Source: Rhabdophis nuchalis (taxonomy: Eukaryota > Chordata > Lepidosauria > Squamata > Natricidae). Taken from it: a stretch of DNA of 64,000 bases. The stretch is from contig CM077644.1 in NCBI GenBank assembly GCA_039707465.1, positions 101,293,875 to 101,357,874 on the forward strand. Direction: 5' to 3'. The notes below the pieces were generated by a model. That model did no database searches. It saw only the letters and a list, made by a program, of their open reading frames with translations, and was not told the DNA's origin. This document shows, one piece after another, positions 1 to 10,555 of this stretch; the first letter of the stretch is position 1, and each line of letters starts with the position of its first letter. Position numbers and translations under genes: made by a program.

Positions 1-312
1 TTTCCTACATGAAAATACTCTTTACTTATTTTTTTTTAATATTGAAAAAGTTTTATTGGTTTTACATTTTTTCTATAGGGTGGGGTAAGGGATACAAAGA
101 AATTTTGAGAGCATTCACGTCAGAGTCGTCGGCCCTTCGGAGACCTCAAAATACACAATTAAAAAAAGAATAAAAAAAAACATTTTTCATAACACTACAA
201 AGTGAAAGCAAGTACATATACCTAAATTCTCAGTTCCATGCTGTCAGACATTTACAAAAAATCCAGATACAAATATTATGCAAAATTAATCAAAAGAAAA
301 ATCAAGGCAAAG

Positions 313-1161
313 TTATTTTTTCGATCTAAGTCTCTTGGCAATTGTATCTTCTTTTTCTCCTCCCTGGCTCCCAGTGGGCGGGGCCGTGGCCCCCTCCGTC
401 CCCCCTGGATCTTCCCCCAGGATAGAGGAATGTTTTTTAAGAAAGGCTTCCGCCTCAGCAACTGTTTTAATCCTCACTCTTCCTCCTTCCCAGAACACCA
501 GCATCCCTTCGGGTGTCACCCACTTGAACCAAATCCCATGATCAAACAATGTTTTAGACAAGAAGGAAAATTTCCTCCTTGCATCTCTAATCTTTCTAGG
601 GATCTGCTTCAAGATAGCAACCGTTTTTTGTTGATAGATTAATGGACTTTCTCTCTGCAGTTTCAGGATTTCCTCTCTGGTTGACCTTCTAACAAATTTC
701 ACATGTATCTCTCTAGGCACTTCATTTATCCTGGCATATGCTGAGTTAATTCTATAGGCTAGGTCAATGTCCCCCCTGATCTCATCCTTAGGTTTTTGTA
801 AATAGTCTGCTAAAATCGTGCTCATAAGATCAGGGAGGCATTCACCAGATTCCTCAGGAACATTCTGAAATCTCAAAAAATATGTCATTCTTTCCATATC
901 AATCCTAGACACATGCCCATTTGTTTCCCCAACCTCTTTAGTAACATTTTTAATCTCTCCCTTAACCCCCGCCAACCCCCCTTCCAATTCTTCATTCTTC
1001 TGTGTGTTTTCCAGCACTTGCTTCCGTGTGTCCAATAACTCCTTCTTGAAGTTGATGTTTTCTGCCCTCTGGGCCTGAATTTCTTGTACCAAAGTTTGTA
1101 TAACAGTTTCAAGAGAAGCCATCCTTTGTTCTAAACTTGTCAGTGCTGTTTCTTGAGCCAT
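313..1161 (-). CDS. LINE-1 ORF1p-like RNA-binding protein (282 aa)
   Basis: Intact 282-residue frame. Residues about 5-90 form a predicted coiled coil (heptad-like leucines, rich in E, K and Q) that would drive trimerisation. Residues about 95-180 resemble the L1 ORF1p RRM (MTYFLRFQNVPEESGE, then IHVKFVRRSTREEIL). Residues about 180-250 resemble the C-terminal domain (AILKQIPRKIRDARRKF, then WFKWVTPEGMLVFW). The tail is G-, T- and K-rich and ends in RLRSKK. In L1, ORF1p coats the element RNA in a cytoplasmic RNP and has nucleic-acid chaperone activity. The start is the ATG of MAQETALTS, the first in frame after the 5' UTR. It is slightly shorter than human ORF1p (338 aa). Identification rests on domain order and motifs seen by eye. 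Confidence 0.8.
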   Translation of the reverse strand: MAQETALTSLEQRMASLETVIQTLVQEIQAQRAENINFKKELLDTRKQVLENTQKNEELEGGLAGVKGEIKNVTKEVGETNGHVSRIDMERMTYFLRFQNVPEESGECLPDLMSTILADYLQKPKDEIRGDIDLAYRINSAYARINEVPREIHVKFVRRSTREEILKLQRESPLIYQQKTVAILKQIPRKIRDARRKFSFLSKTLFDHGIWFKWVTPEGMLVFWEGGRVRIKTVAEAEAFLKKHSSILGEDPGGTEGATAPPTGSQGGEKEDTIAKRLRSKK

Positions 1162-2021
1162 GATTAACTGTTAAAGTCAGTGCCACTAAAATGGCGTTTT
1201 CAGGGTGGGGTTGGTGAGACTGACCGGGAGCCAAAAGTTCTGATCAAGGTTGTAACGTTGTAAAATTCAGGAACCAAGAGAGAAACAATTTTCCAACTCG
1301 ATAGGTGTGATAGCGAAGGTACTCCAGAAAAGAAATCACAAATCCAAAAGAAAAAAATTCTTCATTAAAAGCCAGAGATAGTCCAGATTGCAAAGAGACG
1401 CTGGAAATTTTCCATAAACAAAATAGTCAATCAGGAACAAAGAGAGGCCATTTTCCACCGCCCAGCTCAGAGCCCGCAGGAGAGAGTAGTGAGAGAAATT
1501 GTATCAGCCAGACCTAAAAACATTGTTGCAAATAGCCGCAGACCACTTTCCCTTGTAACAAACAGTCAGGATTAAAGATTTCCGCTTTCTCTCCACGAGA
1601 AGCCATTTTAAAGTGCCGCTTAAGTCCGAGGGGTTTTTTTTGGAAACAAACACCCCCCTCCCAGTCCATTCAGCCTGGCTGACAGCGAAAGAAAAAGTTG
1701 TTTTTTTTAAAAACTCACTCTCCCCTCGCAGCTGAAGCCTCGGAAAGCCTTCCGACCGATCCGATCAGCCCTCTTCATTGATGTGAATGGCGCCGACGAC
1801 CGTTGGCGAAGGGAGAACCCCCCGCAGCATGTTCTCTCTCACCTAGGTCGCGGAAGGGACCGCTCTCCCCACCGCCGTGAAGAGGAACGTCCCCGCCAAG
1901 CCGACCCTATGGGAGACCTCCAAGCCGGAGCGTCTCGCCCCCGCGGGGGGGCAGAAAAAGAAACAAAGCGGCGAGCGAGCACTAGGCTCGCCCGTCGCCG
2001 CTGGAGCCGGAACCGGAAGCC
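1162..2021 (-). promoter_or_regulatory. 5' UTR / presumed internal promoter of the HAL1-like element
   Basis: About 860 bp between the 5' insertion junction and the ORF1 start. The first 300 bp in element orientation (2021-1740) are GC- and CpG-rich, unlike the AT-rich surroundings, and begin with GGCTTCCGG next to the target duplication. L1 5' UTRs carry internal promoters. Promoter activity here is inferred from position and composition. Confidence 0.5.
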
Positions 2022-2041
2022 GAAAATACTCTTTACTTATT

Positions 2042-2519
2042 GTAAAAATTATTCAGTAAGGAAATTTCTACTTTTTAATGGCTGAAAGTAACGTCTTCAC
2101 CGCTCCATTTATTCTGGAGGTGGGGATGGAAATCCCCTGAGTGATTAGAAAGCAAAAAGATGTGGGGAGAGAGATGATATTTTGTTCGAAATCTATTTTA
2201 TGCTGTTATATCATAAATATGCAAAATCATTCTCACTAGCTTCAGTATTTGCAGCCTATGTAGTATTTCAGTGCCTTAGGCTACAACTCTAAACACACCT
2301 GTAATTCACTTAATAGTGTATGAGTCTGTAAAATGCGTATTTAGAATGAGTGCCTTAGTGATCTTATGCATATGGAATGGAACATAACTGTTACAATGGG
2401 AAGAAAAACATTTATTGTTATTTTCTGCCTCAAGAGCCAAACTAATTTAATCAACCTTGGGGTCAATTCACTTTAAGTGGTAATTGGGAAGGAGGGCATT
2501 ATTTGCAGCTCCATCTTTG
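2042..2519. other. no feature seen
   Basis: AT-rich unique-looking sequence. No ORF, RNA gene or repeat recognised. Confidence 0.5.
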
Positions 2520-2522
2520 GCT

Positions 2523-3165
2523 AACTAGAGAGGCAGTTAGGTGTAGTGATTAAGATGCTGTCCTAGAAACCAGAAGATTATGAATTCTTCTTGTTGTTGT
2601 TGTTAGTTGCAAAATCATGTCCGACCCATCGCGACCCCATGGACAACATTCCTCCAGGCCTTCCTGTCCTCTACCATCCTCTGGAGTCCATTTAAGTTCA
2701 TGCCTAGTGCTTCAGTGACTCCATCCAGCCATCTCATTCTCTGTCATCCCGTTCTTCTTTTGCCCTCAATCTTTCTAGGTATCAGGCTCTCCCCCAGTGA
2801 GTCCTTCTTTCTCATTAGGTGGCCAAAGTACTTGAGTTTCATCTTCAGGATCTGGCCTTCTAAAGAGCAGTCAGGGTTGATCTCCTCTAGGACTGACCAG
2901 TTTGATCGCCTTGCAGTCCAAGGGACTCGTAGGAGTCTTCTCCAGCAACATAGTTCATAGGCCTCTATGAATTCTAGCCCCATCTTAGGCATGAAAAGCA
3001 GCTGTGTGACTTTGGGTCACTTCTCTCAGCCCAAAATATCTCATAGGTTTATTGCTGTGTGGAAAATAGGAGGAGGAAGGAATATTATGCTTGTTTGCCA
3101 CCTTGAGTTATTTATAAAAATAATAAAAGCAGGTTATAAATAAATAAATAAATTTATAAAGATAT
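2523..3165 (+). mobile_element. CORE (MIR-like) tRNA-derived SINE, split by BovB
   Basis: The head at 2523-2588 (gtgtagtgattaagatgctg) is tRNA-like. The CORE motif follows the interruption at about 3000-3040 (gtgtgactttgggtcactt, then ctcagccc), as in MIR-type SINEs. The tail at about 3090-3165 has the ccttgagttatttat and (aaat)n form of an L2-type 3' end. A BovB fragment interrupts it at 2589-2965, with a 10-bp duplication of SINE sequence (tatgaattct at 2579-2588 and 2966-2975). Confidence 0.65.
2589..2965 (-). mobile_element. BovB (RTE clade) LINE, 3' end
   Basis: 5'-truncated minus-strand insertion ending in an (AAC)n tail (ttgttgttgttgtta on the plus strand at 2591-2605). Translation of its minus strand gives the C-terminal BovB polymerase tail, with LLRVPWTARRSNWSVLEEIN followed by LKYFGHLMRKKDSLGE. 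The 10-bp duplication tatgaattct flanks it exactly. The frame from about 2965 to 2744 is an open remnant of the polymerase C-terminus. BovB is considered the partner of Sauria SINEs, which share its 3' end. Confidence 0.85.
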
Positions 3166-3252
3166 CAAACTTCAAGACGTTCCACTTAGATTTCTTTAAG
3201 GACACTCCTGGAAACCAAGCAAGGACTTAACGTGACTTAATGTGCAATCCTA

Positions 3253-3611
3253 AAAGGGACGCCATGGCTCAGTGGCTAAGACACTGAGTTTGTCTTTCAG
3301 AAAGTTCAGCATTTTGGCAGTTCGAATCCCTAGTGCCGCGTAACAGAGTGAGCTCCCATTAGTTGTCCCAGCTTCTACCAACCTAGCAGTTCGAAAGCAC
3401 ATAAAAATGCAAGTAAAAAAATATGTACCACCTTTGGTGGGAAGGTAACAGTGTTCCATGCACCTTCAGCGTTTAGTCATGCTGGCCACATGATCATGGA
3501 GATGTCTTTGGACAGCGCTGGCTCTTCGGCTTTGAAACAGAGATGAGCACTGCCCCCTAGACTTGGGAACGACTAGCACATATGTGTGAGGGTAACCTTT
3601 ACCTTTAAACT
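3253..3611 (+). mobile_element. Sauria-type SINE, full length
   Basis: tRNA-like head (ggctcagtggctaagacac, A box; agttcgaatccc, B box) and a long body. The 3' end is BovB-like, with cccctagacttgggaacgac and then aacctttaccttta. A perfect 10-bp duplication tgcaatccta flanks it (3243-3252 and 3612-3621). Related copies lie at 25973, 28952 and 59600. Confidence 0.85.
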
Positions 3612-3621
3612 TGCAATCCTA

Positions 3622-5300
3622 CCATCTTATACAGTGTGTAGCAAAGAGGATAATTAAGGGCAGATTCTGAATCTACATATGTAATTAAAAGAAATTTGGG
3701 TACCGGTAGTTCTTTTCCTTCAGAGAGAATAGTAAGCAAATTTGCTTATGTTTGAATTATATAAAAATGCTTTTGAAATTTTTTGTCTAAATATAGCAGA
3801 TTGGATTTAAAACCTGGAACTTTCCTACTGGGTTGCAAAGTGCTGCACCTCCTCCCTCTATAAGGCCACAAGCTAAGCTCAGACTTCCCTTAAATGAATC
3901 TGTTGGAAGAAGTCAATCTTTGTTTAACCTTCTTTTTCCACTTCCTTTATTGAGATTTTCACGGTGATATTTTCTATCTGTGCATTGCTCCGTTTAGCCC
4001 TCTCTATGATATATCTATAATTCATTCTTAAGCTTTTTTTTTTAAACCTTTCTAGGACGTTCAGAGAAGGCAAGAAATGTCAAAGAAAAGAAATGACCAT
4101 TCAACCTCTTCCCTTCTGTACTCAACGGAGTAATCTAGCTCAATGAAGCTTAATAAATTAACAGAATCCTGTCTGTCTCTAAGGGTGAGTAAGCGAGCGA
4201 GTGAGTGAGTGAGTGAAGGAACAAAGCATGTAGGAGGAAGCATATTAGGGCAGGGAGTTGCATGCCTACAGGGGATGTCTCTGCACTGTTGTGGGTTATG
4301 GTCCCACCCACTTTTGGAATGTGGTTAGCAATTTGCTTGCTAAATCTAATTTGCTTGAATTAGATTTAATTCAAGCCTTGGGCCAAAATAGGGTCTTTCC
4401 TTTCATTTGCTGGAAGGTATACTATGGGGGGGGGGCTTTTTGAATAAAATGAATAGTACAAAACAAAATAGGACTTGCATATAAATAGGACCTGCAACAA
4501 AATGTCGTTGTGCAAACTGTTCCTGTTCAGTTTGTGTGCCAGCCAGCCATGTCCTCTTCCAAGTCACTACATTCCATTCTCCTCCCCATGGTTTCCTGTC
4601 TCTCCCACTGCTGCTATCAGTACTTTGAGCATTGTGCTGTCCTTTTTTAAGGCCACTGAACATTATCAGTCCTCATCAGTCTGCTTTTGGATCTCTTCCC
4701 TTAGCAATTTTGCCTCTAAGGTTATTTTGTATTACTGCAACCCTTCGGTCCTAAAGTTTAAGGATGGTTCTCACGGACTGCTTTGACTTGCATTACCAAG
4801 ACATTTAATTTGCTATACTGTCTTTTGTTTGCAAGTGCCATTCTACAAAGGAGATTCCCTCCTGTGTAAGAGTAAAAAAAGAAATCAATCTGATAGACAG
4901 TGCCCACACACCATTGCACTTGGTTTGCAGAGTTTTTAACTCTATTACTTTAAACAAAGTTATGCCCTGTTTCTTAACCAAAGAAACATTGAAACAGCTA
5001 TAAAACCCAAACCTGACTTTGCAAAATATGACTTTAATAACAAGTGTTATCCTTATGTTTGAAAGCCTAAAACTATCAACTGTAAAGACATTGGAAGAGA
5101 ACTGTTAAAATAAATTGGGGAGAAATTTCAAATATTTCTCAATCAAAATCACTGTGTCCTGAATATCATTGGCCAAAATTAAACCTGTGTTATATGATTC
5201 TATGAAATAGAAATTTACCTATCTGAAAATGTGATCCTCTATAATCACAAAGCCTTTTGAATTTAATGCATGTGGAAATATCTGTAAAAGATAAAGTCAA
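3622..5300. other. no gene seen; short simple repeats
   Basis: AT-rich. Contains a short (GAGT)n run at about 4193-4215 and a G10 run at 4426-4435. Short frames here show no recognisable domain. Confidence 0.5.
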
Positions 5301-5304
5301 GTTT

Positions 5305-5385
5305 TCATTAATGGGAACGTTTATTTTATTAAATTTGTTTGCCACCCATCTCTCTTTGAGGAGACTCTGGGTGGTTTATTCATTT
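5305..5385 (-). mobile_element. possible L2/SINE 3' tail fragment
   Basis: Read on the minus strand it gives aataaaccacccagagtctcctc followed by an AT-rich tail. This resembles the conserved 3' hairpin-like end of squamate L2 and L2-tailed SINEs. It is short and diverged. Confidence 0.35.
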
Positions 5386-5794
5386 ATTATTAAAATGGAT
5401 ATGCCACCAATTCTCATACAAATATATATGCATATATTATATGCAGTAAACTCAAAAACCACTTTTACAGTGGTTGGGTAAAATAAATTCATCTCTTAAA
5501 GACAATACAGATGCCTACTTTGGCTTTAGTAATAAAGTATTCCATAGCTGGGATGTCAGAAAAAGCAGATTTAGAAAATGATAGGCATGTCCATGTTAAT
5601 ATCTGTAAAAAGTCACCTCATTGGAGACTTAGGAGTGTGTAATGGAGTGGAGAGGTTTAGGTGGTGTTTCTGTGAAAGAAGTTGAATGTGAATCCCTTTT
5701 GTGTTACCTTAAAATGACAGAGAGAGAAAAATTAGCATTCTGCCCAAGTTCCAGGACTGTTATAAGGCTTGGGAAGAATAAAATAGAGGAGAGG

Positions 5795-6057
5795 AGAGGT
5801 GGTATTCAGCAGGTTCTGACCAGGTCTGGAGAACCAGTAGAAGAAATTTTGAATAGTTCGGAGAACCAGTAAATACCCCCTCTAACTGGCCCCCATCTAT
5901 TCTCTGCCTCCTAAGTCCCAGCTGATGAGGAAGAATTGGGGATTTTGCAGTAACCTTCCCCTGGAGTGGGGAGGGAATGGAGATTTTACAGTATCCTTCC
6001 CCTGCCATGCCCACCAAGCTACGCCCACAGAACCAGTAGTTAAAAAAAAACCCACTC
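5795..6057. mobile_element. hAT-type MITE, diverged
   Basis: Starts with aggtggtattcagcaggttct and ends with aaaacccactct, an imperfect terminal inverted repeat of the CAGNGGTGG type. The interior has the gttcggagaaccagta and ccatgcccaccaagctacgccc blocks that recur inverted in the MITE at 12061-12263. No transposase is encoded. The target duplication is not clear. Confidence 0.55.
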
Positions 6058-6064
6058 TAATTCT

Positions 6065-6320
6065 AGAGTGGAATAGAATAGAATAGCATAGCATAGCATA
6101 GAATAGAATAGAATAGAATAGAATAGAACAGAACCTTGGAGGGTGTCCAGTCCAACCCCTTGCTCAAGCAGGCGATCCTAGACTATTTCAAACAAATGAC
6201 TGCTCAGTCTTTTCTTAAGAACCTCTAGTGATTGAGCACCCACAACTTCTGAAGACAAGCCATTCCGCTGATTGATTGTTCTAGATGTCAGGAAATTTGT
6301 CCTAGAAAAAAAAATCTATG
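6065..6320 (-). mobile_element. CR1 LINE 3' end with expanded tail
   Basis: Minus-strand CR1 3' terminus. The ggaccttggagggtgtccagtccaacccc-type block (6133-6160) is followed by the degraded ORF2 end. The terminal repeat has expanded into (gaata)n at 6067-6128. A closely similar 3' end is at 44373-44500. Confidence 0.7.
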
Positions 6321-6525
6321 AAAAAGAACCAGATGTTTACATTTTAGAAATCACGTCTACAGATTAACCAGTTTTTGTCACTGCTCCATTAACCTAGATC
6401 TATAATTTTGGTGTGCTATGCACTCAATCATAACTAAGCATTTATTTCTGATTGATATAAAATTTTTGTCACATATCTCTAACTCTTTTCAGAAACATGT
6501 ACTGTATTCCATTACAAGGTTGCTT

Positions 6526-6700
6526 TCATCATCGCCGCCCTGGGTCCTAACAAGGAGAAGGGCAGGGTATAAATTCGATAATTATTATAATTATTATTAT
6601 TTAGTCTGTTCCCACCCTAAAAATTAAACTGATTATCTCTCTTATTAATAAGAGTCCTTTGTGGAGAAGGGCGGGATATAAATGTGATTAAAATTAAAAA
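6526..6700 (+). mobile_element. two L2 3' tail fragments
   Basis: The first, at 6526-6601, reads cgccgccctgggtcctaaca, then ggagaagggcagggtataaa and an (att)n tail, nearly the same as the end of the long L2 at 22890-22953. A second, weaker tail (gtggagaagggcgggatata) lies at 6655-6700. Confidence 0.7.
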
Positions 6701-8701
6701 TTAAATATGAGAGCAATCATATATTTCATACTATTCACATATAGCCACATGTCCTTCTCAGCATTACACTCAGCTATTTTCAGCACATTCACCCTTATTA
6801 TAACAAATTCTTCCCATATTCATACATTCATCCAGGTATTCCATGATTTCTAAATATAGAAATTCCAGAATATCAAAATATGAATGTCCATTCTTCTTGC
6901 TAAAGCATCCCTCAGTTATACATTATTATTCACACACAGCTCATTGGGGTAGCTTATCTTTTTCAAATGGACAAGATCTCGATCATTCTTTTTACCGAAT
7001 TTTGGTGGGATATCTACAAGTTGGAAGTACAGAATGCAAAACAGAACTTTTTGTCCGTGTGTGTGCTTCTGTTTCTGTTTCCAAACTCTCCTGGATGTGA
7101 AATTGTTTTAAAGTTCCAAATAAATTATCTATGCTCAAAGGAAGTATATGGTCTGCTCATCTTCATATTCATGAACAGTGTGAAATCAATACATGAATAG
7201 TAACTAATAATAGAAGGTAAGAATACAATGGCACTAGCAGGCAACTTGCCATGACATACTGGCTGTTAAGAACTAAGAATACTAAATGATGATGCTTCCG
7301 TGCAATTTTTTTAAATAGGAATTGCGCTACAGTTATTTTTTTTTTTTTGGTATCTTTTATCCTATCTTTATTCTTTTTATACATACCTCAAGGCGGTGAA
7401 CATACCTGATATTCATTCCTCATCCCATGTATAGTAACACTTGAAGTGTAAGAATTCAGTATATATGTGTCTGCATCAACATATGAATCAATAAATTGCA
7501 ACTTAATATTGGCATGATTTCAGACTGCTGATATTAACAGTGTTCATTTTTGACAGCATATATTCAACTTATACAACATATTGTTGATTATGATTGATGA
7601 TTAAACATGTTTTTCAGACAGCTATCATATGATTTACTTTTAGCCTATAGACTTTTAGCTTTTAACAAGAAACATCTTCAGCTGCACAATTGCTAACTCA
7701 AAATTAGGATTCCTTTCAAACATGAAATATTTATTTGTCCTTTTATTTAGGATTTTATTTGTATTTTGCATTCAAAGAACTCCTGAAGTGTAACACAGGG
7801 AAACAAATGAATAAAGCCATATAAAATTACAAAGTTAAAAACATAAAATGGCACCACATCTGTTCATTTGCCACAGAAAGAAATATTTGCCAGGAGAAAT
7901 CTCATTCTGTAGGTTCTATTAGAAAGATGTGATTGCTGGTTTACTGGAAAGGTAAGGATCAATTACACATGGGATTTAAAAACGTGACAGAAATAGACTA
8001 GGTTTATTGTTAGGATAGGTGCCCTTGGCTACTGCCTTCTGTTCAATGCCACTATGAAAGGATTTTGCAAAAAGTAAGTACAAGGAAGAATCCATATTGC
8101 TATCAAAGGTTCCCCAGAGATCCATTTAAAGATGCTTTACATATGAAAGACAGTTAAACTGCTGAGCCAAGCAAATTAACATTGGAAAGTCAATGAGGAC
8201 TGAACGTAGCACAGAGCATGCTTTATAGCTAGGTTCTCTGCGAAGAAAGGAGGGGGGGAATTGACCCATAGATACAAGCCAAGCCTGATATTTTATTCTC
8301 AAAATTAACAACCTGTTGCAAATTAAAATTTGGCAGCCGAATGTTTACTCTCAGAGACTAATCTTTCTTTCCTGAGACCGTTTTGGGAGGAGGTCCAGTC
8401 GTATAAATGTCAACAATACATTCCGTTGTCTTCCACTGGACTGATTTTCAAGTCAGAGATAATTGCAATTAAAACTCAGCCATTGAGACAAATGAGAATA
8501 CCCGATGTGCTGCAACTATTTTCACTCCATAAAACAATAATATTAGCAATTTGCAAAAGTGATTTAAAAAAAAAAAAGCTTGGGTAACCAGAGATTCCTG
8601 TATTAGGAAGAAGACGAATTTCAATGGTGACGTGCATGAGCATTAATACATACCCTATATGAACGACAAATTTAAATGGCTGGTTTCCGGGAACCAGAAA
8701 T
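6701..8701. other. no gene seen
   Basis: AT-rich sequence with no recognised repeat, RNA gene or convincing ORF. Confidence 0.5.
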
Positions 8702-8869
8702 ATCATAAGAACATAAGAACATAAGAATAGCCTTGCTGGAACAGGCCACAGCCCATCCAGTCCAGCATTCTGTCTCACACAGTGGCTCACCATTTGCTTC
8801 AGGGTGTTCCCAAGCAGATGTCTTCACCTGCTTATGATTCCCTGCAAATGGTATTGAGAGATATCCTGC

Positions 8870-9832
8870 CTATCTCTCCAACCTGGAGGGTGTCCTTAGG
8901 CATCCATAATGATAGCCATGGGTACCCTTGTTCTCCATGAACTCGTCTAATCCTTTCTTAAAGGTGTTGAGGCTGACAGCTGTCACCACTTCTTCTGGCA
9001 GGGAGTTCCATAGACCAGTGATCCTCTGGGTGAAAAAGTACTTCCTCTTATTTGTTTGAGGTCTAGCTATCAAAAGTTTCATGAAGTGCCCCCTAGTTTT
9101 AGTGTTGTGCGATAGGGAAAACAGTTTTTCTTTTCCGACTTTGTCCACACCGTGCATGATTTTATAGACTTCAATCAGGTCACCTCTCAGGCGCCGTTGT
9201 TCTAGAGTGAAGAGGCCCAGCTGCTGCAGCCTCAGATGGTAAGGAAGGTGTTCAAGCCCCCTAATCATTCTGGTTGCCCTCCTCTGCACCTTTTCCATTT
9301 CCATAATATCCTTCTGAAGGTATGATGACCAGAACTGTACACAATACTCCAGATGGGGCCTCACCACAGATTTATAAAGAGGCAAAATGACACTTGCTGA
9401 CTTATTTTCTATACCCTTCCTAATGATCCCTAGCAATGAGTTCGCTTTTTTCACTGCTGCGGCACACTGGGTTGGCACCTTCATTGAGCTGTCCACCAGG
9501 ACACCAAGATCCCTTTCCTGGTTAGTTGCAAGGAGTTCAGACCCCATCAGTTTATAGATGTAGTTGGGATTTTTTGCTGCAACGTGCATCACTCTGCACT
9601 TACTAATGTTGAAGCTCATTTGCCACTGGTTTGCCCACTCCCCCACTGTCAAGAGATCCCTCTGGAGCTCCTCACACTCTCTCTCAGTTTTTACTACCCT
9701 GAATAATTTAGTATCGTCGGCGAATTTGGCTACCTTGCTGTTTACTCCTACTTCTAGATCATTTATGAAAAGGTTGAAAAGCAGGGGTCCCAGTACTGAA
9801 CCTTGGGGACCCCACTCTTTACCTCCCTCCAC
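8870..9832 (-). pseudogene. CR1 ORF2 fragment: RT palm/thumb and C-terminal region
   Basis: 320-residue open remnant. The residues PQGSVLGPLLFNLFINDL and FADDTKLF are the RT motifs around the catalytic Asp-Asp, here FADD as in CR1. Then come LGVLVDSSMK, the PHLEYCVQFWSSYLQKDI block and the LWNSLPEEVV block, all typical of the CR1 C-terminus. Compared with the family, the sequence just before PQGSVLG is shortened (GGKEWGPQG). It reads as a partial, non-functional polymerase. The upstream part of the same enzyme lies at 9936-10553 in other frames. Confidence 0.8.
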
Positions 9833-9935
9833 CTGAAGAAGTGTCCATTTAATGCTACTCTCTGTTTCCTGTCCCTTAGCCAGTTGCTAATCCAGGACAA
9901 GGCCTATCCCTTTATTCCATGACTGGCAAGTTTAT

Positions 9936-10553
9936 TTAAGAGCCTTTGGTGCGGGACCTTGTCAAAGGCCTTCTGAAAGTCCAGATAAACAATGTCAACT
10001 GGATCTCCCTTGTCCACGTGCTTGTTGACACTCTCAAAAATTCCAGAAGATTAGTGAGGCATGATTTGCCCTTGCAAAAGCCATGTTGGCTCTCCTTCAG
10101 CAGCGCCTTCTCTTCTACGTGTCTATTAGTTTTATCTTTTAAGATGGTTTCCATCACTTTACCTGGGACACTTGTCAAGCTGACCAGTCAGTAATTTCCT
10201 GGATCACCTCTGGATCCTTTTTTGAAGATAGGTGTTATATTCGCTACCTTCCAGTCATCCAGCACAAGGCCTGATTTGAGGGAAAGATTATATATTTTGG
10301 CAAGGACATCAGCAATTTCATCTTTAAGTTCCTTGAGAACTCGTGGATGGATGCCATCTGGTCCTGGTGATTTGTTAGTGTTTAGTTTAACAAGACACGC
10401 ACGGACCTCCTCCCTGGTTATTTCTATCTGGGTTAATTCCTCAGTTTCCCTCCCTACGAAGATAGGCTCTGATTTAGGCATGTGATCTCTGTCTTCTTCA
10501 GTGAATACTGAAGCAAATAATTCATTGAGTCTTTGAATTCTTATCATTGACAT
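9936..10553 (-). pseudogene. CR1 ORF2 fragment: RT fingers
   Basis: Two minus-strand frames continue the same CR1. At 10188-10553, LNTNKSPGPDGIHPRVLKEL followed by WKVANITPIFKKGSRGDPGNY is RT motifs 0-2. At 9936-10178, SVPGKVMETI and QHGFCKGKSCLTNLLEF continue it. A stop and frame change separate them. The catalytic AFD region is scrambled by a frameshift (FIWTFRRPL). Confidence 0.75.
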
Positions 10554-10555
10554 AT

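Larger units (their letters stand above)
31..2021 (-). mobile_element. ORF1-only LINE-1 (HAL1-like), complete copy
   Basis: Non-LTR retrotransposon on the minus strand, bounded by a perfect 20-bp target-site duplication (gaaaatactctttacttatt at 11-30 and 2022-2041). In element order it has a CpG-rich 5' UTR (2021-1162), one intact ORF1 (1161-313), and a roughly 280-bp 3' UTR ending in an A-run (T-run 31-38 on the plus strand). There is no ORF2: no endonuclease or reverse transcriptase lies between the ORF1 stop and the 3' UTR. A second copy at 57100-57527 has the same direct ORF1-to-3' UTR junction, so the missing ORF2 is a family trait and not damage to this copy. The layout matches half-LINE (HAL1) elements known in mammals, which depend on L1 enzymes supplied in trans. 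The long perfect duplication and intact frame suggest a recent insertion. Confidence 0.85.
8703..10555 (-). mobile_element. CR1 LINE, 5'-truncated, decayed
   Basis: Minus-strand CR1 carrying most of the reverse transcriptase, the ORF2 C-terminus and the 3' UTR. The 3' end carries three tandem copies of an 8-bp unit (cataagaa on the plus strand, 8703-8726), a hallmark of CR1 ends. The coding region is broken by frameshifts and by a deletion in the RT palm. Confidence 0.85.

Noticed and set aside
1783..2085. 100-codon plus-strand frame in the CpG-rich region
   Set aside because: Antisense to the 5' UTR of the HAL1-like element and runs across the insertion junction; Arg-rich composition reflects CpG content.
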